A stretch of 64,000 nucleotides of DNA from Stenotrophomonas bentonitica (GTDB taxonomy: Bacteria; Pseudomonadota; Gammaproteobacteria; Xanthomonadales; Xanthomonadaceae): NCBI RefSeq assembly GCF_013185915.1, contig NZ_JAAZUH010000001.1:124001-188000 (forward strand). Direction: 5' to 3'. The translations under genes and the position numbers were made by a program. Position 1 is the first letter of the stretch. Each line of letters starts with the position of its first letter. The notes under the pieces were generated by a model. It saw only the letters and a list, made by a program, of their open reading frames with translations, did not search any database and was not told where the DNA came from. Positions 40,136 to 47,617 of this stretch are shown here, one piece after another.

Positions 40136-41623
40136 TTAGCCGGCCAGCTCTGCCTGGTCGCGCTCGATTCCGTACTTGCGCAACTTTTCGACCAGGGTGG
40201 TGCGGCGCAATCCCAGCAACTGCGCGGCGTGGGCGACCACGCCCTGGGTGCGCTCCAGCGCTTCGTTGATCAGCGTCAGCTCGATGCTGGCCATGTGGTT
40301 GCGCAGGTCCAGGCCCGCGTCGGGCAGGGCGGGGGCGCGTTCTGCTGGGTTTGCCGCTGCGGCAGCGGTGCCCGCCGTCGGGGTGTGGAACGAGAAACTG
40401 CGCAGGTCGAGGCGCTCGTCGCCGTTGGTTTCCGGTGCAGCAACCGCCACCGGTGCTGCGACTGCGAAATCGCCGCGGTACTTGGCCGGCAGGTCCTGCA
40501 CGCGCACGCTGCCGCCCGGATGAAGCACCGCCAGGCGCTCCACCAGGTTGGTCAGCTCGCGCACGTTGCCCGGCCATTCGTACCCTGCAAGCGCCTGCAG
40601 CGCTTCCGGGCTGAAACGCACTTCCCCACGCCCGGTGCGGGCCAGCTGGCCGGCGATGGTGGTGACCAATGCGGGCAGGTCTTCGGCGCGCTCGCGCAGC
40701 GCCGGCACTTCGATCGGGAACACGTTGAGGCGGTAGAACAGATCCTCGCGGAACTTGCCGTCGGCAATGCGCGATTCCAGGTCGCGGTGGGTCGCGGCGA
40801 TCACGCGCACATTGCAGCGGATGGTCTGGTTGCCGCCCACGCGCTCGAAGCTGCGTTCCTGCAGCACGCGAAGCAGCTTGACCTGCATCGGCAGGCTCAT
40901 GTCGCCGATTTCATCGAGCAGCAGGGTGCCGCCTTCGGCCATTTCGAAACGGCCCTTGCGTGCACTCAACGCACCGGTGAAGGCGCCCTTTTCGTGACCG
41001 AACAGTTCGCTTTCCAGCAGGTCGGCCGGGATCGCGCCGCAGTTGATCGCGACGAACGGGCCATCGCGGCGCGGCGAGCGCTGGTGGATCGAGCGCGACA
41101 CCACTTCCTTGCCGGTGCCCGATTCGCCCAGCACCAGCACGGTGGTGTCGAACGCGGCAACCTGTTCGATCATCTGGCGCAGCGCGCTTACCGCAGCGCC
41201 GTCGCCGGTGGGGCCCTGTTCCTGCACGGCGCCGGCCTGGTGCTCGGCGTCCAGCCGCTTCAGGCTGGCACGGCGCAGCAGCGCTTCCATCTGCGCGTGG
41301 CGCAGCGGCGCTTCCAGCGGCCAGACGTTGGCTTCATGCAGGCCATGGCGCTGCGCGAACGCGCTGGCGTCGCCGTCGATCAGCATCACCGGCGGCGGCA
41401 GGGCGCCCTGGCCGGCCCAGGCAAACAGCGCTTCGCTGCGCTCGCCCGGTTCCAGTCCGCCGATGATCACCGCCATCCAGTCGGTGGCGCGGTGGCGGCG
41501 GTGGTCGAAGTCGGCCGGGTCGGCGACCCAGCGCGGGTTGAAGTCCATGAATTCCAGCAGGCTGACGGTGCGCTCGGCGCGCACGGCGTCGTTGTCCAGC
41601 ACCAGGATGCGCGACTCGCTCAT
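40136..41623 (-). CDS. fleQ: FleQ, sigma-54-dependent master activator
   Basis: 495 residues. The N-terminal FleQ domain (about 1-120) has a receiver-like fold without a standard phosphorylation site. The AAA+ domain (about 140-385) has Walker A GESGTGKE (166-173) and the sigma-54-contacting GAFTGA at 213-218. A C-terminal Fis-type helix-turn-helix (about 455-490, [20 protein letters not shown]) binds DNA. FleQ activates the early flagellar operons with RpoN and in Pseudomonas is antagonised by FleN and c-di-GMP. The sigma-54 sites before flhB, fliL, fliE, fliD, flgG and flgB are its likely targets. It overlaps vemR in ATGA. Confidence 0.95.
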   Translation of the reverse strand: MSESRILVLDNDAVRAERTVSLLEFMDFNPRWVADPADFDHRRHRATDWMAVIIGGLEPGERSEALFAWAGQGALPPPVMLIDGDASAFAQRHGLHEANVWPLEAPLRHAQMEALLRRASLKRLDAEHQAGAVQEQGPTGDGAAVSALRQMIEQVAAFDTTVLVLGESGTGKEVVSRSIHQRSPRRDGPFVAINCGAIPADLLESELFGHEKGAFTGALSARKGRFEMAEGGTLLLDEIGDMSLPMQVKLLRVLQERSFERVGGNQTIRCNVRVIAATHRDLESRIADGKFREDLFYRLNVFPIEVPALRERAEDLPALVTTIAGQLARTGRGEVRFSPEALQALAGYEWPGNVRELTNLVERLAVLHPGGSVRVQDLPAKYRGDFAVAAPVAVAAPETNGDERLDLRSFSFHTPTAGTAAAAANPAERAPALPDAGLDLRNHMASIELTLINEALERTQGVVAHAAQLLGLRRTTLVEKLRKYGIERDQAELAG

Positions 41624-42000
41624 GGCGTGGCCTCCGGCTTCAATCCTTCCAGAATCGGCATGACCTCCTGGATGTAGGACAACTTGCTGACGAAGTTGTT
41701 GGCACCCGCACGCAGGGCGTGGTCGCGGTGTTCGGCGTCATCGAAGTGGCTGGCGATGACGATGTACGGCGCGTCGTCCTGGCTCTTGATCAGCCGGGTG
41801 GCCTGCAGCCCGCCCATTTCCGGCATGGCCAGGTCCATCAGCACCACCTGCGGGCGCAGCGCCTCGGACCGCTCGATGGCCTCCAGGCCATTGCCGGCGC
41901 TGCCGACCACATCCAGCCATTCGACCTTGCGGAAGTGACGCATGGCCGCGTTGATGAAACCTTCGTGGTCGTCCACCAGCAGTACGGTGAGCTTGTTCAT
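41620..42000 (-). CDS. vemR: VemR-like stand-alone response regulator
   Basis: A 126-residue receiver domain only. D10/D11 ([14 protein letters not shown]), phospho-acceptor D56 ([13 protein letters not shown]) and the conserved Lys ([11 protein letters not shown]) are present, and D11/D56 match the numbering of Xanthomonas VemR, which affects motility, exopolysaccharide and virulence. It lies in the same rpoN2-vemR-fleQ order as in Xanthomonas, starting 12 bases after rpoN2 and overlapping fleQ. No cognate kinase is adjacent. Confidence 0.9.
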   Translation of the reverse strand: MNKLTVLLVDDHEGFINAAMRHFRKVEWLDVVGSAGNGLEAIERSEALRPQVVLMDLAMPEMGGLQATRLIKSQDDAPYIVIASHFDDAEHRDHALRAGANNFVSKLSYIQEVMPILEGLKPEATP

Positions 42001-42012
42001 GTGTGTACTTCC

Positions 42013-43422
42013 TCAGCCCACCCGGGCCAGTAGCGGGGTGCGGGCACTGTGCCGGCGGCGTTCACGGGCCGGCGCGATGTCCAGTTGTTCGCGGTATTTT
42101 GCAACGGTTCGGCGGGCAATATTCACCCCCTGGCGTGACAGAAGTCCCGCAATGGCTTCGTCGGCCAGCGGTTTGCCGGCCGGTTCGGCGTCGATCAGGC
42201 GGCGGACCATGGCCTTCACGGCCTGGCCGGAGACGCTGGCGCCTTCCAGCCGCACCGCGAAGAAGTGCTTCAGCTCCAGGGTGCCGCGCGGGGTCTGCAG
42301 GTACTTGCCGGTGGTGATGCGCGAGACGGTGGACTCGTGCATGCCGATGGCGTCGGCCACTTCCTTCAGGGTCAGCGGCGCCATCGCCTCTTCGCCGCGG
42401 GTCAGGAAACCGGCCTGGCGCTCGATGATGACCCGGGTGGTGCGCAGCAGGGTGTCGTAGCGCATCGACAGGCCGCGGGTCAGCCAGCGGGCTTCCTGCA
42501 GCATGTCGCGCAGCGGCTGGCCGCTGTCGCCGGCATCAGCCAGGGCGTTCTCATAGGTGGGGTTGATGCTGAGGCGGCGGCTGGTGGCCGGGTTCAGGGC
42601 CACGCGCCACTGGCCGTCGGCGTGCCAGGCGACCACGTCGGGGATGACCGCGCCGGTGCTGTCCGGCAGCAGGCTGTCGCCCGGGCGCGGCTGCAGCGAC
42701 AGGATCAGGCGGACCGCTTCGTGGATGTCGGCCACTTCGGCGTCGAGCTGGCGGGCGAGGGCGGGGTAGTCGTGGGCGGCCAGGGCCTCCAGGCCGTTGT
42801 CCAGCACGCGCTGGGCCAGGTGGCGGGCCGGCACGCGGCCGTGCAGGGCGCGCAGCTGCACCGACAGGCATTCGTGCAGGTCCTGCGCGGCCAGCCCGGC
42901 CGGGTCGCCGTGCAGGATCTGCTGGCGCACCACTTCCACGCCGGCGGCGTCGACATCGCAGTGGGCGCTGGCCAGCAGGGTCAGCTGGGACAGGGGGGCG
43001 TCCAGGTAACCGGCGTCGTCGCAGTGCTCCAGCCAGAACCGGGCCACCGCCAGCTCGCGGGCGTCCAGTTCCAGCGACAGGCGCTGCAGGGCGCGCAGCT
43101 GCGGGTCGCTGGACTCGTCGGCGGCAATGCGCTGCAGGCGGTCATCGTCGCCGTCGTGCCAGCTGGCACCGGCCACGTCCCACATCGCCGGTTCGGGCAG
43201 TTCGTCGAACGCGGCCACTTCCACCGTGGTGCCGGCCTCGCTGGTGGTCGCCGCTTCCTGCGCGGGGGCGTCTTCAAGCTCCAGCAGCGGGTTGGTTTCC
43301 AGGGCGCGGCGGATCTCCAGCTCCAGCTGCATGCCGTCCAGCTGCAGCAGTCGGATCGACTGCAGCAGTTGCGGCGTGAGGTGGAGCTGCTGACCCAGCT
43401 GGGTCGACATGGTCGGCTTCAT
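42013..43422 (-). CDS. rpoN2: RpoN2, sigma-54 factor of the flagellar cluster
   Basis: A 469-residue sigma-54. The N-terminal activator-contact region is Gln/Leu-rich (LGQQLHLTPQLLQSIRLLQL), then comes the acidic region, the core-binding domain, and the C-terminal DNA-binding part with the RpoN box ARRTVAKYRE near residue 445. ATG 43422 with GGGGA upstream is preferred to an in-frame start 7 codons earlier. In Xanthomonas, the second rpoN copy sits at this place and serves flagellar promoters; the housekeeping rpoN is not in the window. It is first in rpoN2-vemR-fleQ. Confidence 0.93.
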   Translation of the reverse strand: MKPTMSTQLGQQLHLTPQLLQSIRLLQLDGMQLELEIRRALETNPLLELEDAPAQEAATTSEAGTTVEVAAFDELPEPAMWDVAGASWHDGDDDRLQRIAADESSDPQLRALQRLSLELDARELAVARFWLEHCDDAGYLDAPLSQLTLLASAHCDVDAAGVEVVRQQILHGDPAGLAAQDLHECLSVQLRALHGRVPARHLAQRVLDNGLEALAAHDYPALARQLDAEVADIHEAVRLILSLQPRPGDSLLPDSTGAVIPDVVAWHADGQWRVALNPATSRRLSINPTYENALADAGDSGQPLRDMLQEARWLTRGLSMRYDTLLRTTRVIIERQAGFLTRGEEAMAPLTLKEVADAIGMHESTVSRITTGKYLQTPRGTLELKHFFAVRLEGASVSGQAVKAMVRRLIDAEPAGKPLADEAIAGLLSRQGVNIARRTVAKYREQLDIAPARERRRHSARTPLLARVG

Positions 43423-43540
43423 TGCGGTGTATCCCCGTCGCACCGTGTCCCCGGTGCGTTATGGAACACATCTTGCTTCTGATCCCTCGGGGGGAAAATC
43501 AGGGGGTTCCTGAGTGGGGTCGTCAGGTTCCCGACACCCT

Positions 43541-43557
43541 GTAGGGAGATTCCCTAC
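43541..43557. promoter_or_regulatory. perfect 7-base inverted repeat upstream of rpoN2, candidate operator
   Basis: GTAGGGA-GAT-TCCCTAC, about 120 bases upstream of the rpoN2 ATG. A short dyad with a 3-base centre is typical of a regulator-binding site. The gene next door encodes a LuxR-type response regulator, a possible but unproven binder. Confidence 0.45.
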
Positions 43558-43688
43558 CGTATTCCAGTTCTTTGACGCTGCCGACCGCTGGAAGCCTTGT
43601 AGTTGCGTGGCCGGGCGGCGTGTCTGCGATTCAAAATTCCGACGACGACGGGTGGGAGGCCTGTCCGGTGTCGGGGAACCGACGCCGT

Positions 43689-44357
43689 TTATTCCAGTTC
43701 GTGCTGGTGGCGGGCGGCCAGCAGCAGCAGGTCGTTGGCGCGGCGGCAGCCCAGCGACTCCATCATGCGCGCCCGGTGGGTCTCCACGGTCTTGACGCTG
43801 ATGCCGAGGTCGGCGGCGATTTCCTTGTTGCTCTCGCCCTTGCCGATCTGGCGCAGGATCTCGCGCTGGCGTGGCGACAATGCGGCCACGCCGACCGGCT
43901 TTTCCTTGCCCAGCATGGGCGCCAGCATCTTGGCCGAGATCTGCGGGCTCAGGAATACCTGCCCGGCATGCGCGGCGCGCAGCGCCAGTTCCAGCTCCTG
44001 CGGGGCGGCGTCCTTGACCACGAAGCCGACCGCGCCGCGGTCCAGCGCGTCGCGCACGTGCACCGCGTCGTCGTGCATGGTCATCATCACCACGCGGGTG
44101 CCGGGGGCACGCACCAGGATGTCGCTCAGCGCTTCCAGCCCGGTGCGGCCGGGCAGGGACAGGTCCATCAGGATCACGTCGGGCGAATGCAGCAGCGCCA
44201 TCTGCAGGGCCTGCTCGGCGTTGCTGGCCTCGGCGGCCACGTCCACGTCGGTAAAGCCCTGAAGCAGGCGACTGAGGCCGGCGCGGACCAGGGTGTGATC
44301 GTCGACGATGAGAACGCGCACGGGCAGGCTGGGTGTGAAGGTCAAGAAGTTCTTCAC
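43689..44357 (-). CDS. LuxR/NarL-family response regulator
   Basis: 222 residues. A receiver domain (about 12-130) with DDHTLVRAGL, phospho-acceptor Asp in VILMDLSLPGRTG and the Lys in GFVVKDA, then a LuxR helix-turn-helix (about 155-215, LSPRQREILRQIGKGESNKE, GISVKTVETHRARMMES). All functional residues look intact. The start is GTG 44357, with only weak ribosome-site support. No sensor kinase lies next to it. Its place between rpoN2 and the PilZ-fliT-fliS-fliD genes suggests a motility or biofilm role; the family is too broad to say more. Confidence 0.9.
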   Translation of the reverse strand: MKNFLTFTPSLPVRVLIVDDHTLVRAGLSRLLQGFTDVDVAAEASNAEQALQMALLHSPDVILMDLSLPGRTGLEALSDILVRAPGTRVVMMTMHDDAVHVRDALDRGAVGFVVKDAAPQELELALRAAHAGQVFLSPQISAKMLAPMLGKEKPVGVAALSPRQREILRQIGKGESNKEIAADLGISVKTVETHRARMMESLGCRRANDLLLLAARHQHELE

Positions 44358-44386
44358 ATTACCGGAGCGGAGGGGCGAATTAAAGG

Positions 44387-44457
44387 GTAGTGCCGGCCGC
44401 CGGCCGGCTCCAGGAGGTCCATGGTCATGCGAGGAGCCGGCCGGCGGCCGGCACTAC
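44387..44457. repeat. inverted pair of GTAG-headed palindromic repeats
   Basis: Two 23-base units face each other: 44387-44409 (GTAG then TGCCGGCCGC/CGGCCGGC) and its exact reverse complement at 44435-44457. Each can fold alone, or both together into one long hairpin with a 25-base loop. It lies between the PilZ gene and the LuxR-type regulator gene, directly past the PilZ stop, and probably ends or protects that transcript. Confidence 0.75.
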
Positions 44458-44483
44458 GGTCGCTCGCGCCGCAACGGCCGGGG

Positions 44484-45062
44484 TCAGCGGCTGCGGCGGC
44501 TTTCTGCTACCTGCCGCCGATGAAGCCTGAACAGGTGGCGCTCGAGCGCCATTTCCAGCGCCTCGCTCATCGGCTGGAAGCGCAGCCACAGGAAGCAGGA
44601 GCCGGCGCCGCTGGCCGCTTCGGCCAGGATCGAGACGGGCAGGTCGATGTGGTCGGGCAGCCAGTCGCAGGGCTGCAGGCGGATCACGCCCAGGCTGCCG
44701 GTCGGCGCGCCGGTGCGGGTGCCCAGCTCCAGGCGGATGCCGCGGCGCGACCAGCGCAGAGGGCGCAGGTCCAGTTCCTGGCTGCTCTGCCGGACCAGCC
44801 GGCCGAGCAGCACCATGGTCAGGTCGAGCTTGGCTTCCAGGCGCTGCAGCTGGGCGCTGTCGCCGCGTTCGTCATGGCCGTCGTCGACGCGGGCGTCTTC
44901 AACCAGCGCCACGCTGCGCAGCAGGGTTTCGGCGCTGCCCGGGCGGATCACCGCGCTGCCCAGCCGGAACTCGGCCGGCAGGGCCAGGTCGCAGCTCAGC
45001 GTTTCATCGAACAGCTCGCTTTCGGCCGGATGATGGATGTCGCTGGGGCGCTGATCGCTCAT
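44484..45062 (-). CDS. non-canonical PilZ-domain protein (XC6012-like)
   Basis: 192 residues. A beta-barrel PilZ fold is suggested by LALPAEFRLGSAVIRPGS, RPLRWSRRGIRLELGTRTG and DLPVSILAEAASGAGSCFLW. Inside the barrel sequence is a long charged helix with leucine heptads (SAQLQRLEAKLDLTMVLLGR), the feature that makes X. campestris XC6012 a tetramer. The usual c-di-GMP RxxxR and DxSxxG motifs are missing, so it may not bind the nucleotide. ATG 45062 overlaps the fliT-like stop (ATGA). Location with fliD-fliS-fliT is the same as I recall for Xanthomonas. Family call is moderately sure. Confidence 0.7.
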   Translation of the reverse strand: MSDQRPSDIHHPAESELFDETLSCDLALPAEFRLGSAVIRPGSAETLLRSVALVEDARVDDGHDERGDSAQLQRLEAKLDLTMVLLGRLVRQSSQELDLRPLRWSRRGIRLELGTRTGAPTGSLGVIRLQPCDWLPDHIDLPVSILAEAASGAGSCFLWLRFQPMSEALEMALERHLFRLHRRQVAESRRSR

Positions 45063-45364
45063 GACAGGGCTTCTGCGGTGAGGTAAGCACGCGCCACGCG
45101 GCCGGCGGCGACGTTCTGGCGCAGGTGGCGCGCGGCTTCGTCGCGCTGGCTGGCCATCGTCCGCAGCAGGTGCTGCTGGCGGCTTTCCAGCGCGGTCAGC
45201 CCGGCCACGTCGGCCAGTGCGCCCGGCTGGGCCAGCCAGGCCTGCTGGTGGCGGTCCAGGTCGTCCAGGCAGACCCCGGCGGCGGCGTAGTCGTCCACGC
45301 GCAGCGCCGCTTCCACCGCGTCGAGGTCGGCGTTGAGGCAGGCCAGCGACAGCGCGCCTTCCAT
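45059..45364 (-). CDS. fliT: FliT-like small helical protein
   Basis: 101 residues, all alpha-helical, acidic at the N-terminus (LACLNADLDAVEAALRVDDY) and with a long amphipathic helix in the middle (LESRQQHLLRTMASQRDEAA). FliT is the chaperone of the cap protein FliD; length, fold and position directly after fliS fit, but sequence conservation is weak and no motif decides it. The ATG at 45364 overlaps the fliS stop (TGATG). Confidence 0.6.
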   Translation of the reverse strand: MEGALSLACLNADLDAVEAALRVDDYAAAGVCLDDLDRHQQAWLAQPGALADVAGLTALESRQQHLLRTMASQRDEAARHLRQNVAAGRVARAYLTAEALS

Positions 45365-45780
45365 CACAGCGCGACCGCGGCCGGCTGGCGCTGGTCGTGC
45401 GGAATCGCATTCCAGGCCGAATCGATCTCGCCCAGCAGCTCCAGCGACTCGCGCAGGGCTTCGGGGTCGTTGTGCAGGTTGGCTTCGGTCAGGCGCTGCA
45501 TGACGTAATCGTACAGGGCCGACAGATTGCCGGCGATTTCACCACCGGCCTCATGGTCCAGCGAGCCGTTGAGGTGGCCCACGATCGCGCAGACCTCGCC
45601 GATCGCCTTGCCCTTGCGCGCCTGGTCGCCGCCTTCCAGGCAGGCCTGGGCCAGGCGCACGCGTTCCAGCGCGCCGGACAGCAGCAGCGCGACCAGCTTG
45701 TGCGGGTCGGCATCGGTGATCGAGCTCTGCACGCCGACCTTGCGGTACTGCTCGGTGAATTGACGGTTGGAACCGTACAT
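45364..45780 (-). CDS. fliS: FliS, flagellin export chaperone
   Basis: 138 residues. The N-terminus (YGSNRQFTEQYRKVGVQSSI) and the helical bundle with LVALLLSGALERVRLAQ and LYDYVMQRLTEANLHNDPE are typical of FliS, which binds the disordered C-terminus of flagellin and delivers it to FlhA. AGGAG lies 10 bases before ATG 45780. It follows fliD by 67 bases without a terminator. Confidence 0.94.
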   Translation of the reverse strand: MYGSNRQFTEQYRKVGVQSSITDADPHKLVALLLSGALERVRLAQACLEGGDQARKGKAIGEVCAIVGHLNGSLDHEAGGEIAGNLSALYDYVMQRLTEANLHNDPEALRESLELLGEIDSAWNAIPHDQRQPAAVAL

Positions 45781-45847
45781 GGATCATGTCTCCTGCAACG
45801 TTGGTACCGATATCGGCCGCGCGCGCGCCCAACTTGAGCGTCCGGGC

Positions 45848-47230
45848 TCAACCCGACAGCTGGCTCAGCTGCTGGCTCAGCGCGGAGCTGCTCTGGCTGA
45901 GCTTGCCCATCAGGGCGTCCAGCGCCAGGAACTGCTTCTTGTAGCGTTCTTCGACGCCCGCCATGCGCGTGTCCAGCGCCTTGCGGCGCTTGTCGATGTC
46001 GGTCAGCGTGGCATTGATGCTTTTGGTGCGGGAAACGAACGCGCCTTCCTTGCCGACCGTGGTGCTGGTGTAGCCGTCGACCATGTTGAACAGCTTGGTG
46101 GCCGCACCGTCGTCGCCCGTGAAGGCCTGGCGCACCGCGCCGGCCTGGTTGACCAGGGCCGCTTCGAACTTGGTGTTGTCCAGCACCAGGCTGCCGTCCG
46201 CGTTCGGGTAGGCGCGGGTCTGCAGGCCCAGGGTCTTGGGGTCCAGGCCGTTGGCGGCCAGGTCCTTGAGCACGCCGCTCATCATCGAGCGCAGCTGGCT
46301 GGCGGCACCGCGCATCTGCGCGTCGCCAGTCAGCGAGGAGGGCTCCTTGTTCTCGATGTCGTACTTGGTCGCCGTGTTGATCGCCGCGAGCGCGCCGTTG
46401 TAGGCGGTCACGAAGTCCTGCATGACCTTGCGCGCGGCGGCGACGTCGCTGCTGATGGTGACGTTGCTTTCGCCGACCTTCTTCAGGTTCAGGGTCAGGC
46501 CCGGGACCACGTCGGTGACGGTGTTCTCGCTGGCGACCACGGCCACGCCGTCGATGGTCAACTTGGCGTCGGCGGCGGGGGTGCGCTCGGACATGCTGGC
46601 GGCCAGCGCGGTCAGGTCGGCGTTGCCGCTGCCGGCCCGGAGCTTGATCGCGTTGGCGGTGCCGGACTTTTCCTGCGACAGCGACAGGTACTGGTCGTCG
46701 CCGGAGGCGATCAGGGTGGTCTGCACGCCCAGGCTGCGGGCGGCCTTGTCGATCTTGGTGCGGATCGAGGACAGGGTGTCGTCGGCCTCGACCTGGATGT
46801 CGAGCGACTTCATCTTGTCGCCCACGCCGACGTCCAGCGTCAGGGTTCCGGCGCCGAAGGTCTTGGTCTTGGGGATGGCGGTGTCGGCGATCCACTTGTT
46901 GGCGGTCGCCAGTTGCTCGACCTTGACCACGTGGGTGCCGGTGGCGGCATCGTTGGTGCCGCTGGCGGTCAGGATGTCGTCGGTGCCGCTCTTGGTCACG
47001 TTGAACAGGCGCGCGTCGAAGGCGGTGGAGGCCTTGAGCGCCTTCAAGGAGGTGCTCAGCACGTCGAACGCGGACTTGACCGTGCCCACGGCCGACAACT
47101 GCATCTTGGCCTTGGACTGCTGCAGGTTCAGTGCGTTGTCCGCCGGCTTGCGGTCGGCCGCGACCAGGCTGGCCACCATGCCGGAAATGTCCAGTCCCGA
47201 ACCGATGCCGCCGTAACCAAAGTCAGCCAC
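45848..47230 (-). CDS. fliD: FliD, filament cap protein
   Basis: 460 residues. FliD N-domain at the start (ADFGYGGIGSGLDISGMVAS, LQQSKAKMQLSAVGTVKSAF), a variable middle, and the FliD C-domain ending in a coiled coil (LDALMGKLSQSSSALSQQLS). Five copies cap the growing filament and fold flagellin. The start is GTG at 47230, with AGGAG 8 bases upstream; a longer reading has no ribosome site and would run toward the promoter. A sigma-54 promoter lies about 65 bases upstream. It leads fliD-fliS-fliT-PilZ. Confidence 0.95.
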   Translation of the reverse strand: MADFGYGGIGSGLDISGMVASLVAADRKPADNALNLQQSKAKMQLSAVGTVKSAFDVLSTSLKALKASTAFDARLFNVTKSGTDDILTASGTNDAATGTHVVKVEQLATANKWIADTAIPKTKTFGAGTLTLDVGVGDKMKSLDIQVEADDTLSSIRTKIDKAARSLGVQTTLIASGDDQYLSLSQEKSGTANAIKLRAGSGNADLTALAASMSERTPAADAKLTIDGVAVVASENTVTDVVPGLTLNLKKVGESNVTISSDVAAARKVMQDFVTAYNGALAAINTATKYDIENKEPSSLTGDAQMRGAASQLRSMMSGVLKDLAANGLDPKTLGLQTRAYPNADGSLVLDNTKFEAALVNQAGAVRQAFTGDDGAATKLFNMVDGYTSTTVGKEGAFVSRTKSINATLTDIDKRRKALDTRMAGVEERYKKQFLALDALMGKLSQSSSALSQQLSQLSG

Positions 47231-47295
47231 GTTGTCTCTCCTGTCTGTCAACGAATGTAGCGGCCGTAGCCGCAAGGTCTTTAGACCCGGGTCGA

Positions 47296-47311
47296 TGCAG
47301 GAGTTGTGCCA
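47296..47311 (-). promoter_or_regulatory. sigma-54 promoter for fliD-fliS-fliT
   Basis: Minus-strand TGGCACA-N4-CTGCA, 10 of 12 fixed positions. Predicted start near 47285 with a leader of about 55 bases to the GTG at 47230. Confidence 0.75.
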
Positions 47312-47330
47312 AGGGCAGGGCGCGGAAGAC

Positions 47331-47346
47331 TGGCACGCGCTTTGCA
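47331..47346 (+). promoter_or_regulatory. rightward perfect-consensus sigma-54 site, no gene downstream
   Basis: TGGCACG-CGCT-TTGCA matches every fixed position of the sigma-54 consensus. Transcription would start near 47357 and run into the 3' untranslated region of the flagellin operon, antisense to it. No coding sequence with a ribosome site follows. Confidence 0.6.
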
Positions 47347-47390
47347 GGGGTAATCATGCGGGACGCAGTACGGTCCGGCCAGGGGTCTGT

Positions 47391-47419
47391 AAAAAACCCT
47401 CCCCCAATGCAGGGGAGGG
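47391..47419 (-). terminator. intrinsic terminator of the flagellin operon
   Basis: An 8-bp GC-only-plus-one-AT stem (47397-47404 with 47412-47419), a 7-base loop and six Ts on the minus strand. It lies about 200 bases past the stop of the last flagellin gene, giving that mRNA a long 3' untranslated region. Confidence 0.85.
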
Positions 47420-47580
47420 CTCAGGCTACTGAAAAATACGGGGGGAGACGAAGCCACCCGGGGAGTTCAGTCAAACTTACAGCGCTGATAACAGTTCGGC
47501 CGCAGGGGCGGGCCATGGCCACGGATGCCATGGACATGGCCCGGTCCTGCAATTCGTTTGCTGCTGCTCGGGGTTGCCCG

Positions 47581-47605
47581 CGCCGCCGGCGGTATGCCGG
47601 CGGCG
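47581..47605 (-). other. strong hairpin just past the last flagellin stop codon
   Basis: A perfect 10-bp GC stem (47581-47590 with 47596-47605) and a 5-base loop, 13 bases beyond the stop. There is no T run, so it more likely protects the mRNA from 3' exonucleases than terminates it. Confidence 0.6.
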
Positions 47606-47617
47606 TAGGCGCGTGAC

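Larger units (their letters stand above)
47231..47617. other. 387-base region between fliD and the last flagellin gene
   Basis: No convincing gene. It contains the fliD sigma-54 promoter (47296-47311), a rightward perfect-consensus sigma-54 site (47331-47346), the flagellin-operon terminator (47391-47419), about 160 bases of untranslated sequence and a strong hairpin just past the flagellin stop (47581-47605). Confidence 0.65.

Noticed and set aside
47356..47616. Short plus-strand frame after the rightward sigma-54 site
   Set aside because: The ATG would coincide with the predicted transcription start, there is no ribosome site, and the product is basic low-complexity sequence.
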